NCBI RefSeq assembly: GCF_020529025.1
Contig: NZ_JACNMM010000006.1
Coordinates: forward strand, 248,001-312,000
Direction of reading: 5' to 3'
Length of the DNA: 64,000 bases
Origin: Oceaniglobus trochenteri
GTDB lineage: Bacteria; Pseudomonadota; Alphaproteobacteria; Rhodobacterales; Rhodobacteraceae
The notes beneath the pieces are model-generated. The model saw only the letters and a list, made by a program, of their open reading frames with translations. It did no database searches and was not told the DNA's origin. A program made the translations under genes and the position numbers. Below are positions 52,245 to 60,839 of the stretch, piece after piece (position 1 is the first letter of the stretch; each line of letters begins with the position of its first letter).

Positions 52245-53264
52245 ATGGAACTGAAATCGCATTCCCGCACGGCCCAGGTCGCCTACCAGGACTTGCTCCG
52301 CATGCATCTTGACGAGGCTGCATCTGAAGTTGTCGGCAGCATCGAGGAGCGAAAGCGCAACGGGCGGATCTATCTCTATGACCGGTTCCGCATCGGGACC
52401 GAGATGAAAAGCCGCTACCTTGGCGAGGACAGCCCCGCCCTGCGCGACCGCCTGGCGCGGGCGGCTGAACTGAAGGCCGAGGCACAGGAACGAAGGACGC
52501 GCATGTCCCGCCTGGCGCGTGTCCTGAGGGCCGAGGGGATGATCGGAACCGACCGGGAGACAGGCTCGCTGCTGCTGGCCTTCGCGCGCGCCGGTGTCTT
52601 CCGCCTGGGCGGCACCTTGATCGGGACGGGGGCCTATGCGCTTTACCAGGGGGAACTTGGCGTTCGCTTCGATTCCGACGAGCTTGCCCAGACGGGGGAT
52701 ATCGACTTCGCAAGCTTCGAGCGGCTCTCCGTGGCCCTGGGCGACCGGGTCGAGGAAGAGCCGGGAGACATCCTGCGGACGATGAAATTCGAGGCCGTAC
52801 CCGGGGTCTTCGATCGGCAGATCTGGAAGTGGCGGCAAAGCGGCGGCGCGGCGATGGTCGAGTTCCTGACGCCGGCCTTCGGAGACGAAGGGGTCAAGCC
52901 GCTGCCGGCCCTGGGCGTAAGCGCACAGGCGCTGAATTACCTCAATTTCCTGATAGCAGAGCCGATCCATGCGCTGGCGATCTACCGCTCGGGCGTCCTT
53001 GTGCAGATCCCGCGCCCCGAACGTTTCGCGATACACAAACTGATCGTGGCCAGCAGGCGGCGGGGCGGCCCGGACGAGGCCAAGGCGCGCAAGGACCGGG
53101 CCCAGGCCAGGTTCCTTGTCCGCATCCTTGGGGAGGATCGCCCCGAGGATCTTGCCGAGGCCTACGAGCAGGCCCTATCCCAGGGCCCCAGATGGCGGGA
53201 CAGGATCGCTTCCAGCCTGGACCGCATGCCAGAGACAAGGGATATCCTGAACGGGATATCCTGA
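52245..53264 (+). CDS. GSU2403-family nucleotidyltransferase-fold protein
   Basis: A 339-residue protein of the GSU2403 type, a nucleotidyltransferase-fold family without a settled function. An N-terminal helical, charged region (about 1-105, probably coiled-coil in part: AELKAEAQERRTRMSRLARVL) precedes LGGTLIGTGAYALYQGELGV (about 121-140) and the acidic pair in TGDIDFAS (D152 and D154), which would hold the metal. A basic C-terminal part ends with Arg-rich helices. No ribosome site is evident before the ATG. It stands alone between two sugar modules, on the opposite strand from the next operon, under an elaborate repeat promoter. Regulatory, defence or toxin roles are possible but unproven. 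Confidence 0.75.
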   Translation: MELKSHSRTAQVAYQDLLRMHLDEAASEVVGSIEERKRNGRIYLYDRFRIGTEMKSRYLGEDSPALRDRLARAAELKAEAQERRTRMSRLARVLRAEGMIGTDRETGSLLLAFARAGVFRLGGTLIGTGAYALYQGELGVRFDSDELAQTGDIDFASFERLSVALGDRVEEEPGDILRTMKFEAVPGVFDRQIWKWRQSGGAAMVEFLTPAFGDEGVKPLPALGVSAQALNYLNFLIAEPIHALAIYRSGVLVQIPRPERFAIHKLIVASRRRGGPDEAKARKDRAQARFLVRILGEDRPEDLAEAYEQALSQGPRWRDRIASSLDRMPETRDILNGIS

Positions 53265-53428
53265 TCGGGCGGGCCCTGCTGGCCCATTGCGACGCGCCCT
53301 TTGCGATCACCTTACCCCATCAGGCCGCTGCGGGGGGGATCGTCACGGCTGGTAGTCGGGGAACCAATCCGGGAACACGCAACCGTTGTCCGGAATGGGT
53401 TCGATGTCAGGAAGACCCCCGCAATCAC

Positions 53429-54265
53429 TCATTCCTTCCCGCCGGTCGATGCGACAGAGGTGGAGTAATAGCGCTGCAGAATGGTCAACACCACCATCGG
53501 GATGATCGAGATCACAAGGGACGCCGCGAAGATCAGACCGAAATTTGCCTGGTATTCGTTGGAGAACTGGGCAATCGCGACCGCCGCGACCTTGTACTCA
53601 GGCGATGGTGCGATCAGCAATGGCCAGAGATAGGCCTGCCATTGGAATACGAAGAGGATCAAGGCCGCGCTGAGCATCGCGGGGCCGGACAGCGGCAGAT
53701 AGATCCGCCAGAAAATGCCGAACCACCCCATGCCATCGACGAAGGCCGCTTCGCGAAGATCTTTCGGGATGCCGATGAAGAACTGGCGTAGCAGAAAGAC
53801 GGCCAGCCCATTGCCGATGCCGGGCAATATGAGGCCGGTATAGGTGTTCTGGAGGTCGAGAAGCCGCATGATGCCATAGAGCGGTACCGCGATGGCATCG
53901 AAGGGGATCAGGAACGAGATCACCATCACGAAGAATACCGACTTGCGGAACGGAAAATCGATGACCGCAAGCGCGAAGGCGGCCGTCGAACAGACCGCCA
54001 GGCCCCCGATCACCGTGACCAGCGTGACGAAGATCGAGTTGAAGATCGCCCGCCCGAAACTGCCCTGCCAGATGCCCAACATGTGTTCGGCCGTCCATTC
54101 ACGGGGCAGGAAGCTCCACGGGCTGAGGGGCGAGAGATAGCGGAATATGGCATCGCCCGGCCGCATCGCGCTTACGGCCATCCACCACAACGGCAGGAAG
54201 AACAGTGCCGCAATCATCACGATGACGGCCAAGCGCAGCCAGCGCAGGCGGGAATGTTCAGTCAT
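53429..54265 (-). CDS. Carbohydrate-type ABC transporter permease, MalG type
   Basis: A 278-residue membrane subunit. The first hydrophobic segment is at about residues 12-34 (LAVIVMIAALFFLPLWWMAV), and the EAA loop LREAAFVDGMGWFGIFWRIYLPL at about 172-194. GGAGG before the ATG at 54265 decides this start over the one at 54271. It overlaps the MalF-type gene by 8 bp. Linked nucleoside hydrolases suggest that the cargo is a nucleoside or ribosyl compound, although the fold class is the sugar CUT1 type. Confidence 0.9.
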   Translation of the reverse strand: MTEHSRLRWLRLAVIVMIAALFFLPLWWMAVSAMRPGDAIFRYLSPLSPWSFLPREWTAEHMLGIWQGSFGRAIFNSIFVTLVTVIGGLAVCSTAAFALAVIDFPFRKSVFFVMVISFLIPFDAIAVPLYGIMRLLDLQNTYTGLILPGIGNGLAVFLLRQFFIGIPKDLREAAFVDGMGWFGIFWRIYLPLSGPAMLSAALILFVFQWQAYLWPLLIAPSPEYKVAAVAIAQFSNEYQANFGLIFAASLVISIIPMVVLTILQRYYSTSVASTGGKE

Positions 54266-55115
54266 GGCCATCCTCCGTACGCATCATCCGGAACTGCAGG
54301 ATCACGATCAGCAGCACCACCGCAACCAGAACCACTGTCGAGGCCGCGGCGCTTTCGGGGTCGGAAATGATGAAGGCCTGGGTATAGACCGTGTTCATGA
54401 TGAGGTCGGTTGATCCTTCGGGGCCGCCAGCCGTAAGAATCTGGATCGGGGCGAAAATCAGGAAATTCGCAACGGTATTTGCCACGAGAACGAAGGTCAG
54501 CGGACGGCGAAGCTGCGGCAGGGTCACGAAGCGGAACCGTTGCCAGGGGTTCGCGCCGTCGATTGTCACTGCTTCGTAAAGCGATTTCGGAATGTCTTGA
54601 AGCCCGGCGAGGATGAAGGTCATCCAATATCCGACACCGATCCAGCTCACGATCAGGATGATCGAGGCCAATGCCTGATCGGGCGAGGTCAGGAACCGCT
54701 GGGGCTCCATCCCCAGGGCAACCAGGACCGCATTGACCAGACCATCGGGGCGCAAGGCGACCCCCCAGACAACCGCTGACACCGATTGCGGGATTGCCAC
54801 GGGAAGCAGGATCACCGTGCGCCAGAACCCGATCAGCGGCACGGCGGTGTTCATCAGCAGCGCCAAGGCAAGCGAGATGGCGATCTGAAGCGGGTTGACG
54901 ATGACCAGGAAAACCAGCGTGACCTTGAGACTGTTCAGGAACACCGGATCGGTAAAGATGTAGCGGAAATTATCGAGACCGTAGGTATCGCTGCCCGGAG
55001 GAATCAGCGACGTGTTCACGGCCACCGCTGCGGGCCAGAGGCGCAACAGGAACACCGACACGAGCGCGGGCATCAGAAAGGCGAGGGCGGCCAGGATGGC
55101 GCTGCGTTTCGTCAT
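54258..55115 (-). CDS. Carbohydrate-type ABC transporter permease, MalF type
   Basis: A 285-residue membrane subunit with its first hydrophobic segment at about residues 7-30 (ILAALAFLMPALVSVFLLRLW) and an EAA loop SLYEAVTIDGANPWQRFRFVTLPQL near 185-210, with E-A-V in place of E-A-A. It follows the binding-protein gene after a hairpin-containing gap of 76 bp and overlaps the MalG-type gene. Confidence 0.9.
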   Translation of the reverse strand: MTKRSAILAALAFLMPALVSVFLLRLWPAAVAVNTSLIPPGSDTYGLDNFRYIFTDPVFLNSLKVTLVFLVIVNPLQIAISLALALLMNTAVPLIGFWRTVILLPVAIPQSVSAVVWGVALRPDGLVNAVLVALGMEPQRFLTSPDQALASIILIVSWIGVGYWMTFILAGLQDIPKSLYEAVTIDGANPWQRFRFVTLPQLRRPLTFVLVANTVANFLIFAPIQILTAGGPEGSTDLIMNTVYTQAFIISDPESAAASTVVLVAVVLLIVILQFRMMRTEDGHD

Positions 55116-55157
55116 GGCATCGTCCGTTGCCTAGAGTGCGGGGCTGAAATGGAGTGA

Positions 55158-55177
55158 CCGGGCCCCGGGGGGCCCGG
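55158..55177 (-). terminator. Hairpin between binding-protein and MalF-type genes
   Basis: CCGGGCCC and GGGCCCGG around a 4-nt loop, 14 bp past the binding-protein stop. As in the operon at 29 kb, this position suggests stabilisation of the binding-protein mRNA or partial termination. Confidence 0.65.
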
Positions 55178-55191
55178 CCTTGCTTTGGATC

Positions 55192-56475
55192 TTACTTGAT
55201 CCGGCCCAGAGCGCGCTTGAGCTGGCGTTCCGCACCGTCGAGCGCCGATTCCGCATCGGTACCGTTGCGGATGTCGCTGAAGGTCCGGTTCATGATCGTC
55301 TCGAAGGTGACAAAGCCCCGGCTTCGGGGCCGCCCGGCCGCGGTGTTCTGCGTCTCGTGGCTGATGATGCCGATGGCCGATCCGATCTTGTCGGTCAGCG
55401 CCTCCATGTCGGCGGCGTACTTCTTGTAGGCTTCGGCATTGACCAGCGTGTTGGGGTTGCCTGCGATCGACAGATATACGCCCTCGGGATCCAGGGTGAC
55501 ATATTCGGCAAAGGCCCGTGCCGCGTCCAGTTTCTCGGAGTTGGGGTTGATTGCCACCGACCACGACCCGGTCGGTGTCGACGGTTTGCCGCCCTCGAAA
55601 TACGGCACGGGGGCGACGCCGTAGTCCAGGTCGGGGTTGGCATCATAGCGGGCGATCGCCCAGGGACCGGCAATCATGAAAGCGACTTCGCCGTTGATGA
55701 ACAGATCGTCCGTCTGTTCGGGGGTCACGCCGCGCGGCGCCAGGCCGTTTTCATAGAGATCGCCGTACCAGGCCGCGGTCTTGACCCAACCTTCGTTGGT
55801 GATGTCGGGCGTGAGCATGTCGTCACCGGTAAGCCCCGAGCCTGCGCCAGCGGATTCAAACAGGAACTGAAGCTGGTAATAACGGTCGACCTGCTGAAAG
55901 GTCAGCCCGTATTTCACCCCGTTCTCCTGAACGGTGCGGGCCATGTCCAGAAGCTCTTCCCAGGTCAACCGGCTCTCGGGATCGTCCGAGGGCATCTCCA
56001 GCCCGGCATCCTCAAGTATCTTGCGGTTGAAATACATCATCTGCGTCGAGGTCCACTGCGGGTAGGCATAGATGCTGCCATCGTAGCTGACCTGTTCGAT
56101 GTCCACGGCGTTCGGGACGGCGGCTTCGATCACGTCCCGGCGGTCATCGAGGTTCAGAAGATACCCCTGCGAGGCGAAGGCCGGAATGCGCGGCGTATCG
56201 GCATGCAGAACGTCGATGCTGGTATCGCCCTGGCCAATTCGCGATTCGGTGGCGGCGTTCAGGTCGTTGAACGGCACCGACTGGTGGATCACCTCGATGT
56301 CGGGGTGGGCCTTCTCGAAGCCTTCGATCATCGGCTGGATCACCTCGTCGCGTTGCGCGCTCAGGAAATTGATCGTCGTCTTGTCCTGAGCCGTCGCGGC
56401 CGTGCCCGCTGCCAGAAGCGCCGTTCCGGCCACGAAGGCCCCGCGCATCAGGGTCCGCCTGTTCATTCCGTGCAT
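55192..56475 (-). CDS. CUT1-type ABC transporter substrate-binding protein
   Basis: A 427-residue family 1 solute-binding protein. The N-terminus MHGMNRRTLMRGAFVAGTAL contains RR followed by hydrophobic residues, so export may be by Tat rather than Sec; cleavage is likely near ATAQDKT (about 27-31). The mature domain shows QMMYFNRKILEDAGLEMPSD and FMIAGPWAIARYD. GGGAGGTGA lies before the ATG at 56475, and the in-frame extension to 56523 is rejected. It is preceded by the operator at 56497 and the LacI gene. The nucleoside hydrolases across the divergent promoter hint at the ligand. Confidence 0.9.
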   Translation of the reverse strand: MHGMNRRTLMRGAFVAGTALLAAGTAATAQDKTTINFLSAQRDEVIQPMIEGFEKAHPDIEVIHQSVPFNDLNAATESRIGQGDTSIDVLHADTPRIPAFASQGYLLNLDDRRDVIEAAVPNAVDIEQVSYDGSIYAYPQWTSTQMMYFNRKILEDAGLEMPSDDPESRLTWEELLDMARTVQENGVKYGLTFQQVDRYYQLQFLFESAGAGSGLTGDDMLTPDITNEGWVKTAAWYGDLYENGLAPRGVTPEQTDDLFINGEVAFMIAGPWAIARYDANPDLDYGVAPVPYFEGGKPSTPTGSWSVAINPNSEKLDAARAFAEYVTLDPEGVYLSIAGNPNTLVNAEAYKKYAADMEALTDKIGSAIGIISHETQNTAAGRPRSRGFVTFETIMNRTFSDIRNGTDAESALDGAERQLKRALGRIK

Positions 56476-56496
56476 GATTTCACCTCCCAGAGAAAT

Positions 56497-56514
56497 TCTG
56501 CACAAGTGTGCAGA
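56497..56514. promoter_or_regulatory. LacI-type operator TCTGCACAAGTGTGCAGA
   Basis: Two perfect 8-bp arms around a 2-nt centre, lying between the LacI stop (56530) and the binding-protein start (56475). It matches the TGCAC..GTGCA dyad at 57612-57625 before the ATPase gene. Confidence 0.75.
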
Positions 56515-56529
56515 CCCGCCCAAAAACTG

Positions 56530-57570
56530 TCAACAGGGAACGTCGCCCTCCCCGCCCTGGGCTTGGTCGACCGACGAGGCACGGATGACCAGTCGGGCAG
56601 GCACCTCGATGTGATGGGGCGCCCGCGGCTCCAGCCGCACGGCGGCGCCAATGTGTTCGACGGCAAGCGCGATCATCTCATCCACGTTCTGATCGACCGA
56701 GGTCAGGGCATGGGACGACCAGTCAGCCAACCCCGAGTTGTCAAATCCGGTGACCTTGACCTGCCGGGGAATTCGCAGGCCGAATTCCTTGCGGGCGACA
56801 TCCATCACCGCAAAGGCCATCATGTCGTTGGCGCAGGCGATGGCATCCGGAAGCGTGTCGCCACCAAGGATCTGACGGGCCGCCGCGGCGCCACCGTCGT
56901 GAGTATAATGGCCGGTGACGATCCCGGCGGGCGAAAGGCCGCGCGCCGCCATCTGCCGCAGGAATCCGTCTTCGCGGTCCCGGCTGCTGGAGGAATCGGG
57001 ATGACCGGCAACAAAGGCAATCCGTCGGCAGCCAAGGTCGGCCAGATGATCCACCACCGATTGCATGCCTGACCGGTTGTCGCAGGTGATCGAGGTGATT
57101 TCATCCTGCGCCATGAGGCGGTTGATCGCGATGATCGGCTTGTCTTGCGCCGCAAAGCGGACGGCCATCCGCGACGACAGGGTTGCGTTCGTCATCACCA
57201 ATGCGTCCACCCGATAGGACATCATCTGGGTGATGTGGTGATCGGTGCTGTTCTCGTCGCCGAACAGGACAAGCGGTGCAAGCCCGGCCTTCTGCAATGC
57301 GGTGCCAAGTTTCTGAAGAAGGGCGGCGTAGAACGGGTTGTCCAGATCGGTCGAAACGACGCCGACAATGCCCGTGCGCCGTGTGATCAGGCTGCGGGCC
57401 ATGGCGTTCGGCGAATAGCCCAGCGTTTCGGCCGCATGCAGCACCCGGGCGCGGGTTTCGTCCGAAATATAGGCCCCGGGCGTATAGGCACGCGAGACCG
57501 CCGAGCGGCTGACCCCGGCCAGCCGGGCGACATCCAGCGATCGGACCTGAGATCCGGATTTCCCTTTCAT
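56530..57570 (-). CDS. LacI-family transcriptional regulator of the nucleoside-hydrolase module
   Basis: A 346-residue repressor. The HTH RSLDVARLAGVSRSAVSRAYT is at about residues 10-30, and the hinge near NAMARSLITRRT (55-66). Sensor-domain landmarks are STDLDNPFYAALLQKLG and ACANDMMAFAVMDVARKEFGL. The ATG at 57570 (AAGGAC upstream) is preferred to the in-frame start at 57606. It diverges from the ATPase/hydrolase operon and precedes the binding-protein and permease genes. The two TGCAC..GTGCA dyads sit in the two promoters it would control. Confidence 0.9.
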   Translation of the reverse strand: MKGKSGSQVRSLDVARLAGVSRSAVSRAYTPGAYISDETRARVLHAAETLGYSPNAMARSLITRRTGIVGVVSTDLDNPFYAALLQKLGTALQKAGLAPLVLFGDENSTDHHITQMMSYRVDALVMTNATLSSRMAVRFAAQDKPIIAINRLMAQDEITSITCDNRSGMQSVVDHLADLGCRRIAFVAGHPDSSSSRDREDGFLRQMAARGLSPAGIVTGHYTHDGGAAAARQILGGDTLPDAIACANDMMAFAVMDVARKEFGLRIPRQVKVTGFDNSGLADWSSHALTSVDQNVDEMIALAVEHIGAAVRLEPRAPHHIEVPARLVIRASSVDQAQGGEGDVPC

Positions 57571-57611
57571 CACCCATGTCCTTCTTGACCTGCACTTCCC
57601 GTACAATATGG

Positions 57612-57625
57612 TGCACTCGTGTGCA
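57612..57625. promoter_or_regulatory. LacI-type operator TGCACTCGTGTGCA
   Basis: A 14-bp dyad with one mismatched pair, in the 110-bp divergent region between the LacI start (57570) and the ATPase start (57681). Its TGCAC/GTGCA arms equal those at 56497-56514. Confidence 0.7.
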
Positions 57626-57680
57626 TAAGGGAATTGCGATTTCAGATCGCCTTGGTCGAAACCGGAAGGACGCGCAAAGC

Positions 57681-58802
57681 ATGAGCACTGTGGAACTCGT
57701 CGGGTTGAAGAAATCCTATGCGAACGTGGAGGTGATCCATGGCGTCGACCTGTCGATTGCCGATGGCGAGTTCCTGGCCCTTGTCGGTCCGTCCGGCTGC
57801 GGCAAATCCACGCTTTTGCGGATGATCGCGGGTCTGGAAAGCATCACCGCGGGCGAAGTGCGTATGGACGGTCAGCGGGTGAATGAAAGCACCCCGAAGA
57901 AGCGCAACGTGGCGATGGTGTTCCAGAACTACGCGCTTTATCCCCATATGACGGTGCGCGAAAACGTGTCGCTGAACCTGCGTCTTGCCAAGGTGCCGAA
58001 AGCCGAGATCGCACAGAGGGTCGAAAATGCCGCCCGTCTGCTGGAGATCGAGCCAATCCTCGACCGCAAGCCATCGCAGCTTTCGGGGGGACAGCGCCAG
58101 AGGGTCGCCATGGGCCGCGCCATCGTGCGCGATCCGAAGGTCTTTCTTTTCGATGAACCGCTGTCCAATCTCGACGCCAAACTGCGGGTGCAGATGCGGG
58201 CCGAGATCAAGACGCTGCACCGCAAGGTCCGCACCACGGCCATCTACGTCACCCACGATCAGATCGAGGCCCTGACCATGGCCGACAGGATCGCGGTCCT
58301 GAACGCCGGGCGGATCGAACAGCTTGGCACCCCGATGGAGCTTTATGCGGCGCCGGTAAATCGCTTTGTCGCCGGGTTCATCGGTTCGCCGGCAATGAAT
58401 TTCCTGCCGGCAGTGGTGCAGGGCGACGCTCTGCATCTGGACGGCGGAGCGGGGGTGCTGGCCCTCCCGCAGGGGCACGGCCTGGAAGACGGGCGCGCGG
58501 TAACCGCCGGTCTGCGCCCCGAACACCTGCGCCGCCAGGATGGGGCTGGCGCTTCGGACCACGGCCTCTCGGGCAGCATTGAGCAGGTGGAACCCACCGG
58601 CTCCCAGACCCATGCCGCCGTGCGGTGCCACGATCACCTTTTGCAGGTGGTCTTCGAAGGGATGATCCCCCTGGTGGTGGGCGATCCGGTTACACTGGGC
58701 GTCGATACCGCCAACCTCTATCTCTTCGACCCCGACGATGGCCGCGCCCTGTTGGATGGTCCCGCCGGTGCCACGCCCCCGACGCAAGGAGTTACCCCAT
58801 GA
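57681..58802 (+). CDS. ABC transporter ATP-binding protein, MalK/UgpC type
   Basis: A 373-residue ATPase. It has Walker A GPSGCGKST (about 37-45), VFQNYALYPHMTV, LSGGQRQRVAMGRA, VFLFDEPLSNLDAK, VTHDQIEALT, and a C-terminal TOBE domain (AGLRPEHL). It is transcribed away from its permease genes and heads an operon with two nucleoside hydrolases. The ATG at 57681 fits the homologous N-terminus; GGAAGGA is 12 bases upstream, and an in-frame extension to 57576 crosses the operator and is rejected. Confidence 0.92.
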   Translation: MSTVELVGLKKSYANVEVIHGVDLSIADGEFLALVGPSGCGKSTLLRMIAGLESITAGEVRMDGQRVNESTPKKRNVAMVFQNYALYPHMTVRENVSLNLRLAKVPKAEIAQRVENAARLLEIEPILDRKPSQLSGGQRQRVAMGRAIVRDPKVFLFDEPLSNLDAKLRVQMRAEIKTLHRKVRTTAIYVTHDQIEALTMADRIAVLNAGRIEQLGTPMELYAAPVNRFVAGFIGSPAMNFLPAVVQGDALHLDGGAGVLALPQGHGLEDGRAVTAGLRPEHLRRQDGAGASDHGLSGSIEQVEPTGSQTHAAVRCHDHLLQVVFEGMIPLVVGDPVTLGVDTANLYLFDPDDGRALLDGPAGATPPTQGVTP

Positions 58803-59716
58803 CCCATCTTGGCGATGCCGAACGCCTGCGCCTGCTGACCCCGCCCACCGGCAAGGTCCGCGCCGTCTTGGACACCGACACCTACAACGAGATCGACGAT
58901 CAGTTCGCCATCGTGCAGATGCTGATGTCGCCTGACCGGATCGGCCTCGAGGCGATCTATGCCGCACCGTTCCACAACGCGCGCTCGAAGGATGCAGGGC
59001 ACGGCATGGAACTGAGCCATGACGAAATCCTGCGCCTGCTGGAGCGCATGGACCGCAGCCCCGAGGGATTCGTCTTTCGTGGTGCCACCCGGTTCATGGG
59101 GCCGGAGAAGCGCGCGGTAACCTCGGATGCGGTCACCGACATGGTGAAGCGGGCCAGGGCCGCGACGCCGGAAGATCCGTTGTATATCGTCGCCATAGGG
59201 GCGATCACCAATGTCGCCTCTGCCCTTTTGGAGGCGCCCGAGATCATCGATCGCTGTGTCGTGGTCTGGCTGGGCGGCCATGCATTCGACTGGCCCCATG
59301 TGCGCGAGTTCAACCTGAAACAGGATGTGGGCGCCGCGCAGGTGGTTCTGGACAGTGGCGTGCCGCTGGTCCTCCTGCCTTGCATGGGTGTCGTGTCGCA
59401 CCTGCTCAGCACCGTCCCCGAGATCGAAGCCCACGTCGAACCCCATGGCGAAATTGGCAGGTTCCTTGCGCAGCGTTACAAGGAATACAGCGACGACCAC
59501 ATCGGCTGGTCGAAGGAAATCTGGGACATGGCGCCGGTCGCCTGGCTGATCGACCCGAAGATGTGTCCGTCCGATCTGGTGGCAACTCCGGTTCTGACCG
59601 AAATTCCCACCTGGAGCGTGGACCGCTCGCGCCATCTGATGCGCTATGTGCACCACGTCGATCGCGACGCTATCCTGAAGGATTTCTTCCGCAAGATCGC
59701 CGCCCATGCGGCGTAA
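58799..59716 (+). CDS. Nucleoside hydrolase-family protein (first of two)
   Basis: A 305-residue protein of the inosine-uridine nucleoside hydrolase family, which cleaves N-glycosidic bonds to release a base and a pentose. The metal-site motif reads DTDTYNEIDDQ (about 26-36), two residues longer between the first and last Asp pairs than the usual DxDPGxDD. Other family elements are IVAIGAITNVASALLEAP (about 136-153), VVVWLGGHAFD and DMAPVAWLIDP (the late DAxA-type segment). The ATG overlaps the ATPase stop (ATGA) and follows AAGGAG. Exact substrate unknown. Confidence 0.85.
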   Translation: MTHLGDAERLRLLTPPTGKVRAVLDTDTYNEIDDQFAIVQMLMSPDRIGLEAIYAAPFHNARSKDAGHGMELSHDEILRLLERMDRSPEGFVFRGATRFMGPEKRAVTSDAVTDMVKRARAATPEDPLYIVAIGAITNVASALLEAPEIIDRCVVVWLGGHAFDWPHVREFNLKQDVGAAQVVLDSGVPLVLLPCMGVVSHLLSTVPEIEAHVEPHGEIGRFLAQRYKEYSDDHIGWSKEIWDMAPVAWLIDPKMCPSDLVATPVLTEIPTWSVDRSRHLMRYVHHVDRDAILKDFFRKIAAHAA

Positions 59717-59737
59717 CGCAGCTGAAAGGAAAGGGTC

Positions 59738-60685
59738 ATGGGGCTGAGCGACCGGGAACGCGAACTGCGGCTGGAACCTCCGAAGGGCCGGGTTCGCATG
59801 GTGCTGGATACCGATACCTTCAACGAGATCGACGATCAGTTCGCGGTGGTCCAGATGATGTTGGCGCCAGAGCGCCTGTCGGTCGAAGCGATCTATGCCG
59901 CACCTTTCCGGAATGCGCGTGCATCAACCCCCGGAATCGGGATGGAGCTGAGTTACGAGGAGATCCTGCGCCTTCTGGACCGGCTTGGTGTTGCGGCGGA
60001 GGGGGCCGTTCACCGCGGAGTGACCCAGTATGTCGGCCCTGAAAAGGTCGCCCGCGATGCGCCCGCCGTCGACGACCTGATCGCCCGGGCCAGGAAGGAC
60101 AGCGAAAGCCCCCTTTACGTCGTCGCCATCGGCGCCATCAGCAATATCGCGTCCGCCCTGTTGAAGGCGCCGGATATTGCAGACCGGATCGTCGTCGTCT
60201 GGTTGGGCGGTGACGCATTGGACTGGCCTCGCAGTTTTGCGCGAAACGCCGAATTCAACCTGATGCAGGATGTCGGAGGCGCGCAGGTGCTGTTCGACAG
60301 TGGTGTGCCCCTGGTGCTGATCCCGGCCATGGGTGTGACTTCGCATCTGACCAGCAGCGTCCTTGAGATCGAGAAACACGTCGAGCCCTGCGGCGAAATC
60401 GGTGCCTTTCTGGCCCGCCGGTTCAAGGAGTACTCTGACAATCACACCGGCTGGACCAAGGAAATCTGGGACATGGCCGCGATTGCCTGGTTGCTGAACG
60501 CCGAATGGGCCCCTTCGATCACGATTCCCACGCCCGTTCTGACAGACGATATCGGCTGGAAGGACGGCGGGACGAGGCACAGGATGCGCTATGTCCGCCA
60601 CGTCGAACGCGATCCGATCCTGAGGGATTTCTTTGCCAGGCTGATCGGCTTTCAGGATGGCAGGATCAGCCCCGGCTTCCGTTGA
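59738..60685 (+). CDS. Nucleoside hydrolase-family protein (second, paralogous)
   Basis: A 315-residue paralogue of the preceding gene, clearly similar along its whole length (both have the sequence EIDDQFA and EAIYAAPF). It has DTDTFNEIDDQ (about 25-35), VVAIGAISNIASALLKAP, VVVWLGGDALDWPRS and EIWDMAAIAWLLN. The C-terminus is about 10 residues longer (GFQDGRISPGF). GGAAAGGG stands before the ATG, 21 bp after the first hydrolase gene. A tandem duplication with split substrate range (for example purine and pyrimidine nucleosides), or a heteromer, are both possible. Confidence 0.85.
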   Translation: MGLSDRERELRLEPPKGRVRMVLDTDTFNEIDDQFAVVQMMLAPERLSVEAIYAAPFRNARASTPGIGMELSYEEILRLLDRLGVAAEGAVHRGVTQYVGPEKVARDAPAVDDLIARARKDSESPLYVVAIGAISNIASALLKAPDIADRIVVVWLGGDALDWPRSFARNAEFNLMQDVGGAQVLFDSGVPLVLIPAMGVTSHLTSSVLEIEKHVEPCGEIGAFLARRFKEYSDNHTGWTKEIWDMAAIAWLLNAEWAPSITIPTPVLTDDIGWKDGGTRHRMRYVRHVERDPILRDFFARLIGFQDGRISPGFR

Positions 60686-60839
60686 CCCCCTCTGCCGCTG
60701 ACCCTGAGGGAGAGGCATTGCAAAGGCCCGGGCCAAGACACGGAACCTTGCCCCGGCAAGTGCAGTGATGGGATAACATTTGCAAAATCCCACGGCCCGG
60801 AGTCTAACATGGGGGTATCGATGATCCGGGGAGCTGGAA

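Noticed and set aside
55180-57072. 630-codon open frame on the + strand
   Set aside because: It is antisense to the binding-protein and LacI genes and shows no domain features.
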